From Phoronis australis (lineage: Eukaryota > Phoronida > Phoronidae), in NCBI GenBank assembly GCA_002633005.1, contig NMRA01000056.1, positions 197,165 through 257,164 of the forward strand: DNA of 60,000 bases, written 5' to 3'. A model generated the notes under the pieces. It made no database searches. It was not told the origin of the DNA and saw nothing but the letters and a program-made list of their open reading frames with translations. The translations under genes and the position numbers were made by a program. This document shows positions 25,412 through 36,652 of the stretch, piece by piece; position 1 is the first letter of the stretch, and each line of letters opens with the position of its first letter.

Positions 25412-25747
25412 TTAGCTCTCCTGAGGGAGTGCCCTCCAGCCATCACTTCGCACAGACTTCTGGTATTTTTCAGTGTAATACTCTTGCACCTCGTGATTCT
25501 TAACAATCCCAACATCAGAAAGCCAAAAACTATTTCCATGGTGTGAGCTATACAGCTTAAGCTGGACAGGGTAATTTGTTTCTGTGGAATCGTGGAGGAT
25601 GCTAAGGTACTTTCTGTTAGCCACAGTTCTTTTGGTGGGCGATTCAGTGGAATACACTAACTCAGTTACATTGTATTTCTTTTCACATACAAATCTGCAG
25701 TCAGCTTTTTGTAAAATTCGTTGCTTTTGAGTTTTTGTCCACCAGTC
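25412..25747 (-). CDS. Candidate terminal exon, unknown protein
   Basis: Reading on the minus strand, a pyrimidine-rich acceptor (CTTTATCTCTACCAG) is followed at 25747 by an open frame of about 110 codons ending in TAA. It begins DWWTKTQKQRILQKADCRF, includes an NVTEL potential N-glycosylation site and a stretch YPVQLKLYSS, and ends WRALPQES. The composition looks protein-like (mixed, low in low-complexity residues). I cannot place it in a family. No AATAAA is seen just downstream, no partner exon was found, and it opposes the strand of the candidate first exons. It could be a pseudogene fragment, a nested gene or chance. Confidence 0.35.
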   Translation of the reverse strand, partial: DWWTKTQKQRILQKADCRFVCEKKYNVTELVYSTESPTKRTVANRKYLSILHDSTETNYPVQLKLYSSHHGNSFWLSDVGIVKNHEVQEYYTEKYQKSVRSDGWRALPQES

Positions 25748-26208
25748 CTGGTAGAGATAAAGATACAAGTAGATGTCGGAAATCATGAATTCATTAATAC
25801 TCTCTGTTGATTATCTGTCATGTTATTTGACAGGAGTGATATCCATAATCCTGTAATTGATACACATGGTGTATGGGTGATATTTTTTTTTTTCACTGAT
25901 GTGATGCCTACATACTTGCTTCTGCAAGATATCAGATTTCTACTGCTTTTTTGCAGATTTGTATCATATAAATATCATTTACTCAGCAAGGCTTGGAATT
26001 TTCCGTGGAAACGCGGATTTCTGCTTTTTTCAAATGTGCTGTCCGCGTATTTTATTATATTTCCGCGTAAAAAAATTGGTTTTGATATAAAATTCCTTTC
26101 TTACCGCGGCGTTGCCGACGACGTTGACCTCGAAAAGCGGAAGTTGCTCTTTATGTTTCAGAGGAACGTAAATTGTCAACATTGCGGTGGCATCTGGTGG
26201 ATTTTTCA
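25748..26208. other. Region with rising CpG content ahead of an ORF
   Basis: Around 26000-26200 the sequence carries several CG dinucleotides (ACGCGG, TTCCGCG, TACCGCGGCG, GACGACG) unlike the flanks. This may be a promoter-proximal region for the ORF at 26209. No core promoter motif is evident. Confidence 0.35.
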
Positions 26209-26349
26209 ATGGCGTCTCGTGCGATTGTAAAGCGCGGTGACAAATACTACGACACTGCAGCCAAACATGTGTGGAGGCGGGAGTGGATGGGCCAGCTAAA
26301 AAGACACAGACGCACGCTACTAGAGGTGGTACCGTTTTTTTTTTTTTAG
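26209..26349 (+). CDS. Candidate short ORF or first exon in a CpG-rich patch, unknown protein
   Basis: ATG at 26209 opens a 46-codon frame ending TAG in a poly-T tract. The frame is open upstream to 26128. The first 39 residues are protein-like and basic (MASRAIVKRGDKYYDTAAKH, then a WRREWMGQLKRHRR motif), after which a possible donor GAG|GTGGTA (26326) would end an exon in phase 0. If that donor is used, the poly-T-encoded tail is intron. Phase 0 differs from the phase 2 of the exons at 22730, 32748 and 47771, so it does not belong to the same alternative set. No family is recognised. Surroundings are CpG-rich on both sides, consistent with a promoter or with foreign repeat DNA. Confidence 0.35.
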   Translation: MASRAIVKRGDKYYDTAAKHVWRREWMGQLKRHRRTLLEVVPFFFF

Positions 26350-27174
26350 TCCGACTTTTGTCGGCAAAGGGTCCACACCTCCGCTGTTTTGGGCCGGGAA
26401 GCGCGCATGTTTTGGGCCGTAAAAGTTTCCGCGTTTTTCGTCATTGGTCATTCCAAGCCCTGACTCAGCCATGCGCTATTCTGCACACTAGGCCAAGAGC
26501 CCTAGAATAACAGGAGGCAATGAGCTTGCATCACAAAATGGCCTTCAGATCTCTTAAAAGCTAGGTGTACATTACTTCAAAGAGGACCCATACAGTTCAC
26601 TTGGCAAGCTTATAAACCTGCGCGAAGTGGGTATCTCTCTTGGCATGCCTGTTCTAATGAAAAACAAATATGATATTAGGATCGATTAAGCTTCTCATTC
26701 CCTGGAAAAATGAAATTTGTCTTCGGTGCTTAAAGTGTTGCGTAATATACTAATTCTTCTACGGTATGCCTAAAGGTGTCCATTAGACACAAAGATATTG
26801 TTTGCCCAAATCCAAATCTTTTTTTGTTATGTTTGAAACAAATGAGGCAGACTTTTGCAGTGCAAGTCACTTTCGAAACGGTGACGGACAACGTAACGGT
26901 CCCCGGTATTGTCCAGGGTACTTAAAGGGATACTTCTTTCCCACCACATATTTGCTTGCTTTACTCTAACCATGCACCCTTTCAATGCTTAACATCTTGT
27001 GTTGATAATTATGGATCAAAATGACCAACTTTACACTTAAAACATATGAAGAATTGTTACAACTCTTTACATTGATATGCGTGATGTGATGTTCATTCAT
27101 AAACTTAGAGCTATACCATTTCCTTGTTTGTGTTATCCGAGTACTCTCACCTAAAGTATTGAGCATATAGGTAC
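26350..27174. other. Non-coding stretch, nothing recognised
   Basis: CpG-rich to about 26480, then AT-rich. No exon supported. Confidence 0.45.
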
Positions 27175-27610
27175 TCATGAGACAACTCTTACCCCAACAC
27201 CTAAGCGAGCCTAAGCCAGACTATCCCTAACCCATCTTAATCCATTCACAAATTAGTGCTCGTGGCTTAGCTACGATACTGAAGAAAACCTATTCGCTAA
27301 TTTCTCTTATAATGCATCGATTTCAACCGTTCAAAGATGACTACTATTTACTTTTCAATTCTAGAAACGGTCATGTTGGTTGTTGCCTTACTTATTGTAC
27401 GCTAAACAGGCATGTTGGTCTACTACCGTAATTATCTCATCCAGTATGTTCAGCCAAGCCCATGAATAGCGACTAACTCACTTCAATCCGTGACGGCGCC
27501 TGATCAAGCCTTTGATGTGCTGAGGACTTTGCTGAATTCTCTGGGGGTAAACATTGCACACTTTCTCGTCCACTTGTGTGCAAATCCTGTTAACGTACGA
27601 TTTTGCCTAA
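27175..27610 (+). mobile_element. Family A element, copy 2
   Basis: Begins TCATGAGACAACTC and ends ACGATTTTGCCTAA followed by T. Here the 3' stem GCAAATC/GATTTTGC is well preserved just before CTAA. It is slightly shorter than copy 1 because of small internal deletions. Confidence 0.8.
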
Positions 27611-28349
27611 TGTGATTCATTCACTAATTTCTCGATAAGAGAAAATGTTCAATCACAGCATCTAGAACAAAACTGGTTTTTAGCGGCTAATAACCCTGTT
27701 ATTGGAGCATGTTCAGCTGACCCCATATTCCTGACGCAGGCTATACACGCAAAAACTAAGCTTATTTGCTAATGGCAGGATTTGTAATCCATAATTTATT
27801 CTAAATGAAGCGGATCTTGGTGGAGTGCCTGGAATATCACTTCAAGCAGTGCTGCTGATACATACCTGTTTTATAGTTCAGTAAATTTAGCCGCTTTCCT
27901 CCGATCAATATATCAAGGAGTACGATTTTAAAGTCATGTTGTGGGTACTATGCTGACCATGAGTGTTGAAAATACTTTTATAAAGTCCTTGAAGAGCATT
28001 TTACTCAAACGATCGATTTACTCATGCTTTAACCATTTTTGTTCATAAAAATTATAATATTTGAAGGCACATTCGGTAGCCAAAAGAACCATTTCGTTAT
28101 GGCTAAATTTTTCATTATTTCGCTTTTCAAATGCTCAGTGTATTGCTATAACTGTTCATAATTTCAATGTTTTTGATGACAGCCACACTGTATAATCTCT
28201 TCAACTAAGTAAAATTGTCCTCCTGTTTACTCTTGCTGGAAATATTTATAAACGAAAATTCACTGTTGCACCATATTGTTTTCTAATTTGAAGAAACTTT
28301 ACCTAGATCGTTCATTACATGGGTTGCATCTGTTTCTGAAGCTGAAACT
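27611..28349. other. Non-coding stretch, nothing recognised
   Basis: The first ~30 bases (CATTCACTAATTTCTCGAT) echo an internal family A block, suggesting a second decayed fragment. Otherwise nothing is seen. Confidence 0.45.
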
Positions 28350-28473
28350 GTCCTGTGAAGGGCAGTCACATGGGCCCTCCAGGCATCTGGAAGTCTTGGG
28401 TCAAATAAATTGTCCTGAGAAGGGCAGTCACACCGGCCCTCGAGGCATCTGGAAGTCTTGGGTCAAATAAATT
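28350..28473. repeat. 62-bp tandem duplication (2 copies)
   Basis: Two head-to-tail copies start GTCCTGTGAAGGGCAGTCAC and GTCCTGAGAAGGGCAGTCAC and end GGGTCAAATAAATT. Only a few substitutions separate them. Confidence 0.97.
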
Positions 28474-28987
28474 TGGGCTATTGTTACCGACTGATTCATT
28501 TATGTAATACTCATATCCCGGTGTCATGGTTGTCACTAACATATACTGGTATAGACACCAATTGGGAAGATGTGAGTGATATTAATACATTCCTAGTGTA
28601 TAATTGCCACTCAGGTTATAGCTGTAATTGTTTATGGGTTTGTAACCATGGTGATGCTGCTAGCCAGGACTGGGGCAGCAATTATCCTAGTGGGTGACCA
28701 TGTTGGTCTCATTTCAACTGAATATCCAAAGGCTTGTTTGCCAAGCTGGCAACCTTTGGAATTAGTTATTTGTTCGTTATGTTCAATGAAACACAATGTC
28801 TCCTACATCCTAGTAGTAATTATTGCTCCTTAGTTCTCACAATGATGCTTTTTGTGTTTTGTGCTAAAATAATTGCTTTGCTGTTTCTTGATTTGTTAGG
28901 GTTAACAGTGGTAAATAAGTAGACATAACGTGCTAATTATGTTGTCGCCAGATTGTTTACAGGTGGGGAAGTTTTTCGCGTCGGCTT

Positions 28988-29545
28988 TAAGGTTATGTAG
29001 ACACTAGAAATTTAAATTTGGCTAACTTCGCAACATCATACCTTAGAAAAGATTGATTAACATCAAACTTCTGACTAGGCTGTATCCCGATTTGTTCTCT
29101 TAACACTGGTTGTGATTACACTCATGTTTTAGTCTGGTCTGCACACCACCTGTTGGCCACATCAAGATTTGCATATGTTATGGTGTATAGTGTTAGGTAT
29201 TGTTGTTAAAATGTTCTAGTTTTGCACGGGACTGTCAAAGTTATGACTTTTCATAAAAATGTCAGAAGCTGCGTAACACAAAATGAAGTGATCATTTAGG
29301 AAATTGTATCAGCGTTTCTGAGATTTCCTGTTGAACATAAATATCGAGTTAGTGTGGTTGCGTTTATTGATTCCATTGTTTTGCTATGAATGTACCTTTA
29401 ATTTTTGCTAAATTTTATTAATAAGACCTGGTCACATGACTTCATTCAGATTGATGAGATGAATGCAAAGTCACAAATAAAATTCTAAAGGCTTTTCACT
29501 TTTAGAAAATAAAGGTACATTTACTGTGTTAAAATTTCATTTAGA
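28988..29545 (+). repeat. Family E interspersed repeat, copy 4 (longest)
   Basis: Starts TAAGGTTATGTAGAC, continues TTTGGCTAACTTCGCAACATC, and ends with AAATTTTATTAATAAGACC, then TAAAATTCTAAAGGC, in the family order. It includes the 34-bp motif also found at 10617. Confidence 0.65.
29131..29164 (+). repeat. 34-bp dispersed motif, copy 2
   Basis: Matches 10617-10650 with one mismatch (AGTCTGGTCTGCACACCACC here). Confidence 0.8.
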
Positions 29546-32500
29546 TGAACACACTTCTCTGTAAAGTCTTACTTTAATACTTGGCACAGCTAGAGCTACC
29601 CAATCTTAACCCATTATCACTTGCTGTAGTGACAAATTGAATTAATTTCAGCTGCTTTAGGTATTCCACAGAAGGTAGTGGCCATGGAATTACTTCAACT
29701 AAAAGGCCTTTCGCACTACAGACTTCAGATTTAGAACATTCTTTCTCGACCCCAGAAATTTTTGACGCAATGTAAAAGGTGATTTGGACTTGTCAAAGTT
29801 TAGGATGGTATTGAAGTTAGTTAGCAAGACCGGATTTGCGAGTGGACAAAAATTTATTATGATTGCCCACGTGCAATGCAAATGATTTAGCCTGGATTAT
29901 TTTCCTGGCCATCCCAAAGTGTCTTCACACGAGTGCAGAGTTCTTCCCACCATTTTGCACACTCTCGACATTGTGTCATAGCTGCTTGCTATTCAACGTA
30001 AACTTGTCTCAAAGCAACAAATCTAACTAGAACAGAAATGGTTACCAGTCAAAACCGATATTTGATCAGCGTTTGGAGTAAGTCGGTGATTCAAGGTATT
30101 CTCAATCAAAAAAATCACACTAGTGTAGCGGATATTTCGTAAACTGTCACTATAAAGTTAGGAGAGTAAGATGTTAGTCTGATCAACTGAGAAAGGCGAC
30201 AATTTGTGATGGTAGGTTATCACGCTGGTCTAAAATATTCTCTGACCATGAACTAGTACATACTAACTCTAATGCGAAAGCAGCTTAAATTAGCAGTTGG
30301 CAATGAAAGGATATGGTAATGGACTGTCCATGAACACCAGGGGTAAAACTTTGTTAAGGCCGAATTTATATGATGGAAATGACTACAGTAATTCAACTAT
30401 GTACACAATATGGCTGGCAATGAAATTTGGCTTCCCAATTTTCTCAACTAAAATATAAGCTTATTAGACTATTATTAGCTATTATTTATTGTCAACAGGA
30501 TTTACTGGCAACACAGTAATCAATCTTTCCAAAATTAAGAAAAATTACATTGTTGGCAATTATTTTTGTGTGATTGAAGCGAAGAAATTGCCCTTCAAAA
30601 TGGAAACTTTACGAAATTTAATTTACTGACGACTGCTCATATGGTACAAAAGGTACAGAGGTTAAAAAGTATGCGAATGGCATCTGTCCTGTGTTGTTGT
30701 TTGAGGTGCTGTTGCTCATCTATTAAGCATTCTCGTCAATAATTTCGATCCTGAATCTAGAATCGCTTTGAATGTCGGACATTTCATACAAAATTTATCA
30801 CTTTTTCATTTTTTTGAATTTTTAAGAAGTGGTTGCAGATAATTGCAAATAACCAAAAGTACATCAAATGTTTAGCACTGACTTCTCGTTGGGTGTAACC
30901 CTCGTTATTAACGAAAACGAAGCAAAATTTTCTTCATCATCATTTTGTTATGAGTTCCACTTAGCCACTGCCATGTCAAGTATTTGGTATAAGGAAACCT
31001 TTTCTACATGCACCATAAAGGATATCAAGTCACGGTCTGCCTGTTCAAAAATGCTCATTTGGGTATGAGTCGAGTGATGTGAAAATTCCTCAGTGTGGGA
31101 CGCGATTGAACAAAACAGATGGGCGAAATTTATTTTGTCCACTTTTTCAATCAATCGAACTCTAGCTTGGTTTGTATAACTGTCACTTAACAAAATTTGT
31201 TAAAAATTTGAGCATTTTTATATCAATGTAATTAGCCATTTAAAAGGGAAAAAATTTAAATTTTGGCAATTAGTTTTGAAGTGACGATATGAAGAACTTT
31301 TACTGCAGTCCCTTTATTTTTTCCATAGCTCAGTGGAATGTACTTTTGGTGATATGGTATAGCATTCATTCTTGTCATTACATTCTATGTCATTTCTTCA
31401 TGGAGCACTCAAGACATTATCTCTTCCTTGTCTCATGGAGTTGAGTTGAGCTTTGTAGTGGCAAGATCTGTAATAGAATCTCAGTGGTGACGTGTGAGAA
31501 ACAAGCGCAAGCATTTAAGACTTATTTCATTTGCAATTCCTAGCACTGGAAATCCTAAGCCAACAGACTGGAGCTCATCACCCGGGCAATTGGCTGCCAG
31601 CAATTGGCTGCCAGCGAATGGCTCAGAGAAATTGTCATTAGTGGAGGAGGAGATGAGCGTGATTACTGGAGCACATGCAAGAGTAGTTGGAATGAATTCA
31701 GTGACGCCAGCCAATCCTCCTTGGTGTGTCTAAAATCTGCGTGTCATCACTGCGGTGTTGATTTATGAAGAGTTCCGGATGATGAGTGCGTTATTGCACA
31801 GAGGCGGCATTTTTCATTATCAATGCAAAGCTGACCTATAGCCATGGCATAAGGAGATTATGGGAGATGATATTGTCCATATTTCACGCTCACAGACAGT
31901 GTTTACGCTGTCACTGCAGTGTTGTTGATTGGGCAAAAGGAGTTGTCCACTAGGAGAGGCACTTGTGTATTGTCTTTAGCACCAGCACAATCATTCAGTA
32001 CCCAAGGTTACAATTTTTTTGACCACCCGTGACCGTGGCCCGAGGACTACAACCTGGGATGTGTATTGGGTACTGGATGCCAAGGTTTTGCTATGTCAAT
32101 AGAATTGCCTCCTGTGTGTGCTGGGGGTGATTGCAATTCATAAGTCGGATGATAAACAAGGATTAGATGTCATCATCGGATCAGTGTTGAGGGGTTGAGT
32201 GCACTAGATGTTTTTGTTTTGTCAGCAGAGAGGATTTTGATGCTCTGTCATACTCATCAAGGGTTGAGTCTACACCAAGTCTTGGCTGGCACTTGGCAAT
32301 GGTGGTTGGAGACTTCTGTAGCAATGCCTTGGTAAATGGTGTTGGAGGTACCAATTGTCAGCGTACAGCCAGTTTGTTAGCTAAGGAGTATTGAGATTCC
32401 TATGTTGTGCATTCATTGTGTGGATGATGCCGTCCAATCTCTCTGTTTTATGAAATGAGTGACATAAAGAGTGAGAGCCTTGTGTCAATGAGATTTTAAT

Positions 32501-32747
32501 TGGATAACTACCAAGTGCTTCTAGAGGGCAGTAAGGTAACATTTATCATTCACCCTCATTGAAGCCTTGTCTATGGCTTTATAAGAAACATATTGGCAAT
32601 TCATTTATCTTCCACTGAAAAGACCCAAGATGGCAGCATTGGCGTGGTCGTAGTCTGTTCTATAGTACTGCGAGACGGGGACCAGAGATAACCTCAAGTG
32701 GAGTTTTATCATACCAGTTCATTGAGGAGTGCAGAGCGTAACTTACA
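29546..32747. other. Long non-coding stretch upstream of a candidate first exon
   Basis: Mostly single-copy AT-rich sequence. A 14-bp direct repeat (CAATTGGCTGCCAG) lies near 31590. The last ~110 bases before 32748 (containing AAGATGGCAGCATTGGCG and GCGAGACGGGGACC) are less AT-rich and could be 5' UTR or promoter of the exon that follows. Confidence 0.5.
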
Positions 32748-32860
32748 ATGGAGGCAGTGAGAGAAAGACGGCTTCTCTTCTCGAATATGTCTCACTACAA
32801 GAGCTACAGTAACCCAAACAGCCCCAGGATAACGCGATCCCGAAGGGCATTCAGCAGCAG
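32748..32860 (+). CDS. Candidate alternative first coding exon 1b of a large + strand gene (5' partial CDS)
   Basis: ATG (context TTACAATGG) follows an in-frame TAA at 32739-32741. The frame encodes 37 residues plus two bases and ends at AGCAG|GTTTGT, a usable but non-optimal donor. The peptide begins MEAVRERRLLFSNMSHYKS and ends in a basic serine-rich stretch with NSPRITRSRRAFSS. Codon phase at the donor (2) equals that of exons at 22730 and 47771. Basic, Ser/Arg-rich isoform-specific N-termini are common in signalling proteins with several promoters, but no family can be named from 37 residues. A minus-strand open frame over the same bases is treated as its shadow. Confidence 0.6.
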
Positions 32861-34538
32861 GTTTGTTTCTGGGGCGGGGGGTGGAGAGAAGGGGGTGTAG
32901 TTGTTGTTTCATGCTTGGTATGGGCAGAAAGTTTGTCTTTGCCTGTTCAGGACTATTGACCTTCCTGCTGTCTTGAAGGCTGTCATTACAGAGTATTGGT
33001 TGGTATTTATTCAGCATTTCTGAACTGTGTGGTAGAAAAGATTATTGGTGTAATGTGAAAATGGTCACTCTGTGTAGGCCTTTCACTGTAACATGTCAAG
33101 ATATAGTTGCATTAATGACCTATGCTTATAACTGTATGTAACATTAGGGAATGTTTTGGCAATTAGAAATTTGAAAATGCCATTGTGGTTTGATCGTTTT
33201 AACTTCAGATTTGGTATCATCAATGCTTCTGTGCTTACTCAGTACAATGAAGGGAGTAATGAACTAAGGACAATCCCTCTTGGACAAAAATGTTCAAAGT
33301 TGGAATGAGCCCTATGTTCCTATGGATACCTCACACAGCTGTGATTTTATCTTTGGGCTTGCCCTCTGTGAAAGAACTTTTTACATTACACATTTTGATC
33401 TGAAGCATGTCACTCTTAATTAACTCATTATCTGCCAATTCAGATTCTCTGCCTTCTGCAGTGTGAATTGCGACTTTAGTTAGTAAATCAGAAATTTTTA
33501 CTTGTGCTCACAATGTTCAATTACAATTAACATTTCAGCGCATTGCAATTTAGACTAAAGACTAACTAATGGAAATTATCTGAGTTACTATCAATTATGA
33601 GAAAATTTTTAGAGACACATTTGCCTCACAGTGAGATATGAAAACTTGTTTTTTGGAAATAGTTGTGTGGAGCGTAAGACAGAATTTCTGGCTATCTCAG
33701 GCTCACGTAAATCACTGTTCATGAAACTTAACCCCTGATGCAAAGTACTTCTGAAGTGGTTTGAACTTTACATTGTGCTCTATTTTGTGCATTACGCAAT
33801 TAATTAAACATGGCAGCTGGCTTGAAGTATAAAGCTCAGTAAATGGTAAGTGATAATTAAGGTACAGGGAATGTTTTGCATTACATGGGTTAGATAAGAT
33901 AACCATTTTGTTCATGGATTTGTGGCTTTGACTTGTGTTGAACAGAGAGAAATACAGCACAAGGCAAAAATAATCGGACAAAATACTGTTTTCCTGTTAT
34001 GATGGATCTTTCAGTTGATGGCAAAAATGACCGGTAATAACTATTATGGGACAAAATTGTAACTGCAGAATAGCTTAGCGTCCTAATTAACTTTCCCGTT
34101 AATTCCCCTTCATTCTCGGTCATCAGGGGAGAGTACTCTGACATTCAATTCAGCGTCTGCCCAGCCAGCAATTTGTCATTTTGACTGAATACTTTTGGCC
34201 TCTAAAAGTACTTAGAATATCAAAAAATAGAAATGTTATATTAGAGAATTGCTGTGTCACAGGTATGTCAAGTCATTTTTACCTGAACCCATTAAGATAT
34301 GCTTTTTGTGTATGCCAATCGATATTGGTTTCCGGTAGAAATTATCTGCGGATTTTCTTGCACCTGACTTAGTTCTGATTGCCTCCTGCCCATGCCATCA
34401 TCTCTACGTGTCCTCTCTGATGTCTACAACTTACTCTAAAAGATGAGATGGCAATTTCCTAATTTCTCGAAAATTTTGACTCAACTTATGGAAAAATAAA
34501 AAGCCAGATGCATACTTGTATTTTTGCAATATTTTAGG
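32861..34538. other. Intron-like stretch, nothing recognised
   Basis: A G-rich tract (GGGGCGGGGGGTGG) follows the donor closely. Beyond it no repeat family or exon is supported. Confidence 0.5.
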
Positions 34539-34713
34539 GGAAATGATATCGCGCAAAGCAGTGTACAGTGCCTGCAACGCGTGCATTGAAGCTACACGTC
34601 AAAGTTCTGAAGATTTAGTTCCAAACATGAATGCTACATTTCAGGAAATGCTTTATCAAAACATTACCAACATCCAGATTGACTGTGGCTGTTTACAGAA
34701 TTGTTATAATTAG
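34539..34713 (+). CDS. Candidate 3'-terminal coding exon, unknown protein
   Basis: A T-rich acceptor (TTTTTGCAATATTTTAG) precedes GGGGAAATG. The frame then stays open for 57 codons to TAG: GEMISRKAVYSACNACIEAT near the start, several Asn-X-Thr sites (NATF, NITN), and a cysteine-containing end CGCLQNC. A canonical AATAAA lies 114 bases after the stop, followed by T/G-rich sequence. These are the parts of a last exon. Entry phase is 0, so it does not match the phase-2 first exons directly. No upstream partner exon was found, so it may be a pseudogene piece or chance. Confidence 0.35.
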
Positions 34714-34826
34714 ATGTTGGCATATCTCTAACATTCCATGCACAACCGTAGAATTATTCCCCAGGCAAACGTTATGCTTCTAGAGATGTTTATGGGCAGT
34801 TTTAGAATGCTTTTGCAGAGCTACCA

Positions 34827-34832
34827 AATAAA
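34827..34832 (+). terminator. Possible poly(A) signal AATAAA
   Basis: AATAAA is followed within 30 bases by TTTGTCTTC and TTTTTGTGTA, resembling a T/GT-rich downstream element. It pairs with the candidate terminal exon ending at 34713. The hexamer alone is common in AT-rich DNA. Confidence 0.3.
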
Positions 34833-35277
34833 TTTGTCTTCTTAGTTTTTGTGTATAGCATTTTTGGAAAGTGGGCTCTTCACAGTACAGAAAAAGAAAA
34901 ACAGAGTGCATAATAGGTATTATTTAGGTAGAACAGTCCTTTGGGAGTATAGAATACATTACTATGTGTATTGTGCCTTTGCACAACAGGGGATGATACT
35001 TTGTAAATTAAAATCTTATGTTATGGTCCTTGGGTGTAAAGACTCTTAGGATCACAAGGCAACCCTCAGTGGTGTACAACATGTATGCAGAGATGAGTCG
35101 AGCACGTGCAATGGTCTTGGAAACCAGTTCTCTAGGTGGGCTTTGTACATTTTGGGAGCCGGGGTCACGGTCAGAGTGAGGCAGATGCTTTCGAGGAAGC
35201 CTTTATTGTATAAATTGTGGGTTGGAATAGACCTGGTGAAAATTTGGGCCATTATATGGATGAGAACAGTGCAGGGT

Positions 35278-35310
35278 GCCGTGCCGTGCTGTGCCGTGCC
35301 GTGCCGTGCC
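35278..35310. repeat. (GTGCC)n microsatellite
   Basis: About six GTGCC-type units, one with CTGTG. The matching tract in the second copy near 36746 has fewer units. Confidence 0.9.
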
Positions 35311-35397
35311 ATTTCTTTTTTTCTATCATCTAGTTACCCCAAGTTCAAGGGTGTATAGAACCTAGGGCCCCATGGACAAGTCGTAGCCAAATATCTA

Positions 35398-35745
35398 TTA
35401 AACTGTAGATCTTAACTCTGTAAAAGTATATATTTTCTGAAAGTAGAATTTGATTTTTTGACTCTTTACTAACCTGTCATTAATTGGGTCACGTGACCAT
35501 GTCTTTTTAACAAAATTTGGTTGTATGGCACTTTTGATTGTTTTTATGAAAATCACAAAAGTCCTGTATTTGATAGCCTGTCGTGCAAAAATGGAACATT
35601 TCAAAAACAACAGAATTTTGGAGAACAGTGGATGAAGCTCTTCATCTGAAAGTTTTATTTGAATCCAATCGGCCATTTCTGAGGTATGATGTTCCGAATT
35701 AGCCAAAGTTGAAGATTTGGTAAGGTCTACATAACTTAAATATCT
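35398..35745 (-). repeat. Family E interspersed repeat, copy 5
   Basis: The reverse complement contains GGCTAATTCGGAACATCATAC, ATAAAACTTTCAGATGAAG and GACATGGTCACGTGACCC in family order. A 124-codon minus-strand open frame here matches only other copies of this repeat. Confidence 0.7.
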
Positions 35746-36058
35746 TAATTCGTAGTGAGTCTGCGAATCCATGTCATGTTCACATCCATGCAGTATAGGA
35801 AAGTGACCGCGATTAACTCGCCTGGAATAATTGTCTTTCCTTGTTGTGATGACATTCCTATTGATTTTCTTGTTGTCACGGCGACTTGATAAACCATGGT
35901 TTTGCCAGTGAACGCTGCCAATTTCCGAACTAGTGCAGTGCTGGAGATCTCCTTAGCCGTGATTACAGACTGAGCTGTGAGGATTTCTGGCCATGATATC
36001 TTGCATGGTTAATCTCAATTTAAGCCCAATGACTGTCCAAGTATTCCGATTTTCCATA

Positions 36059-36652
36059 TAGTCGGTGGGCCAGATTTTGTAGGGCCTCTAGAAAATGGTT
36101 TTTGTGAGTACTTTAGGGGGGCAATTTTATTTTGGTGTTTTTTAATTCATTTATTAGAGTGTTTTCAAAATCTAAAAAGTTCCCACATATAAAGTTGCAC
36201 ATTTTTAAGAAATTTGAGTTTGAAGTTACCTAATAATCACCAAAGAGCTTAGTGAACTTATATTTGTAAAAACAACGGTTTTGGTGACTTTTTTGTAAAA
36301 CAAGTAATATGGTCCCATCAGTGACATTGTATTGAACAATATTACACTCACATTACATGTTTTACTATGTAAATTGTTAATTAACAGTGAAATTTAAAAA
36401 ATGTTAAGAGACACCTAGTGGCGAAAATGCAAACTAAGTCTGAATGTTACTAGGAAGTTATTCTGGCATTGTTAGGCAACAAAAATAACACAAAACACTT
36501 GAGACTGGGCAAAATTTGTGCCTCAATGACTAAAACATTGACTAATGGTGTAAAATACAGCTTGTTTGCATAATATACCAGAAATACGTTATAGTACAAA
36601 AACAATATAGTTGAATGATCTCTGTGAATGTGCACAAAGACTGTATGAAAAN
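36059..36652. other. Unique spacer between the duplicated segments, ending in an ambiguous base
   Basis: No repeat recognised. Position 36652 is N and lies immediately before the second copy begins, marking an uncertain assembly junction. Confidence 0.7.

Larger units (their letters stand above)
35190..36058. repeat. ~870-bp duplicated segment, copy 1
   Basis: The segment from TTCGAGGAAGCCTTTATTG to GTATTCCGATTTTCCATA recurs at 36653-37510 in the same orientation with scattered substitutions and small indels. It carries a GTGCC pentanucleotide tract (about 35278-35310) and a reverse-strand family E copy. The divergence level is like that between alleles of a highly heterozygous animal, or a fairly recent duplication. 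Confidence 0.95.

Noticed and set aside
25820-26230. 136-codon plus-strand frame, the longest in the window
   Set aside because: Rich in Phe/Leu from T-runs, no domain, no splice support, and it ends inside the CpG-rich patch in a different frame from the better candidate.
31481-31733. Overlapping ~78-codon frames on both strands
   Set aside because: No splice borders and a small internal direct repeat. A chance frame in mildly GC-richer DNA is likelier.
35398-35772. 124-codon minus-strand frame
   Set aside because: It coincides with a family E repeat, and the second copy of the duplication does not give the same frame as an ORF of comparable length.
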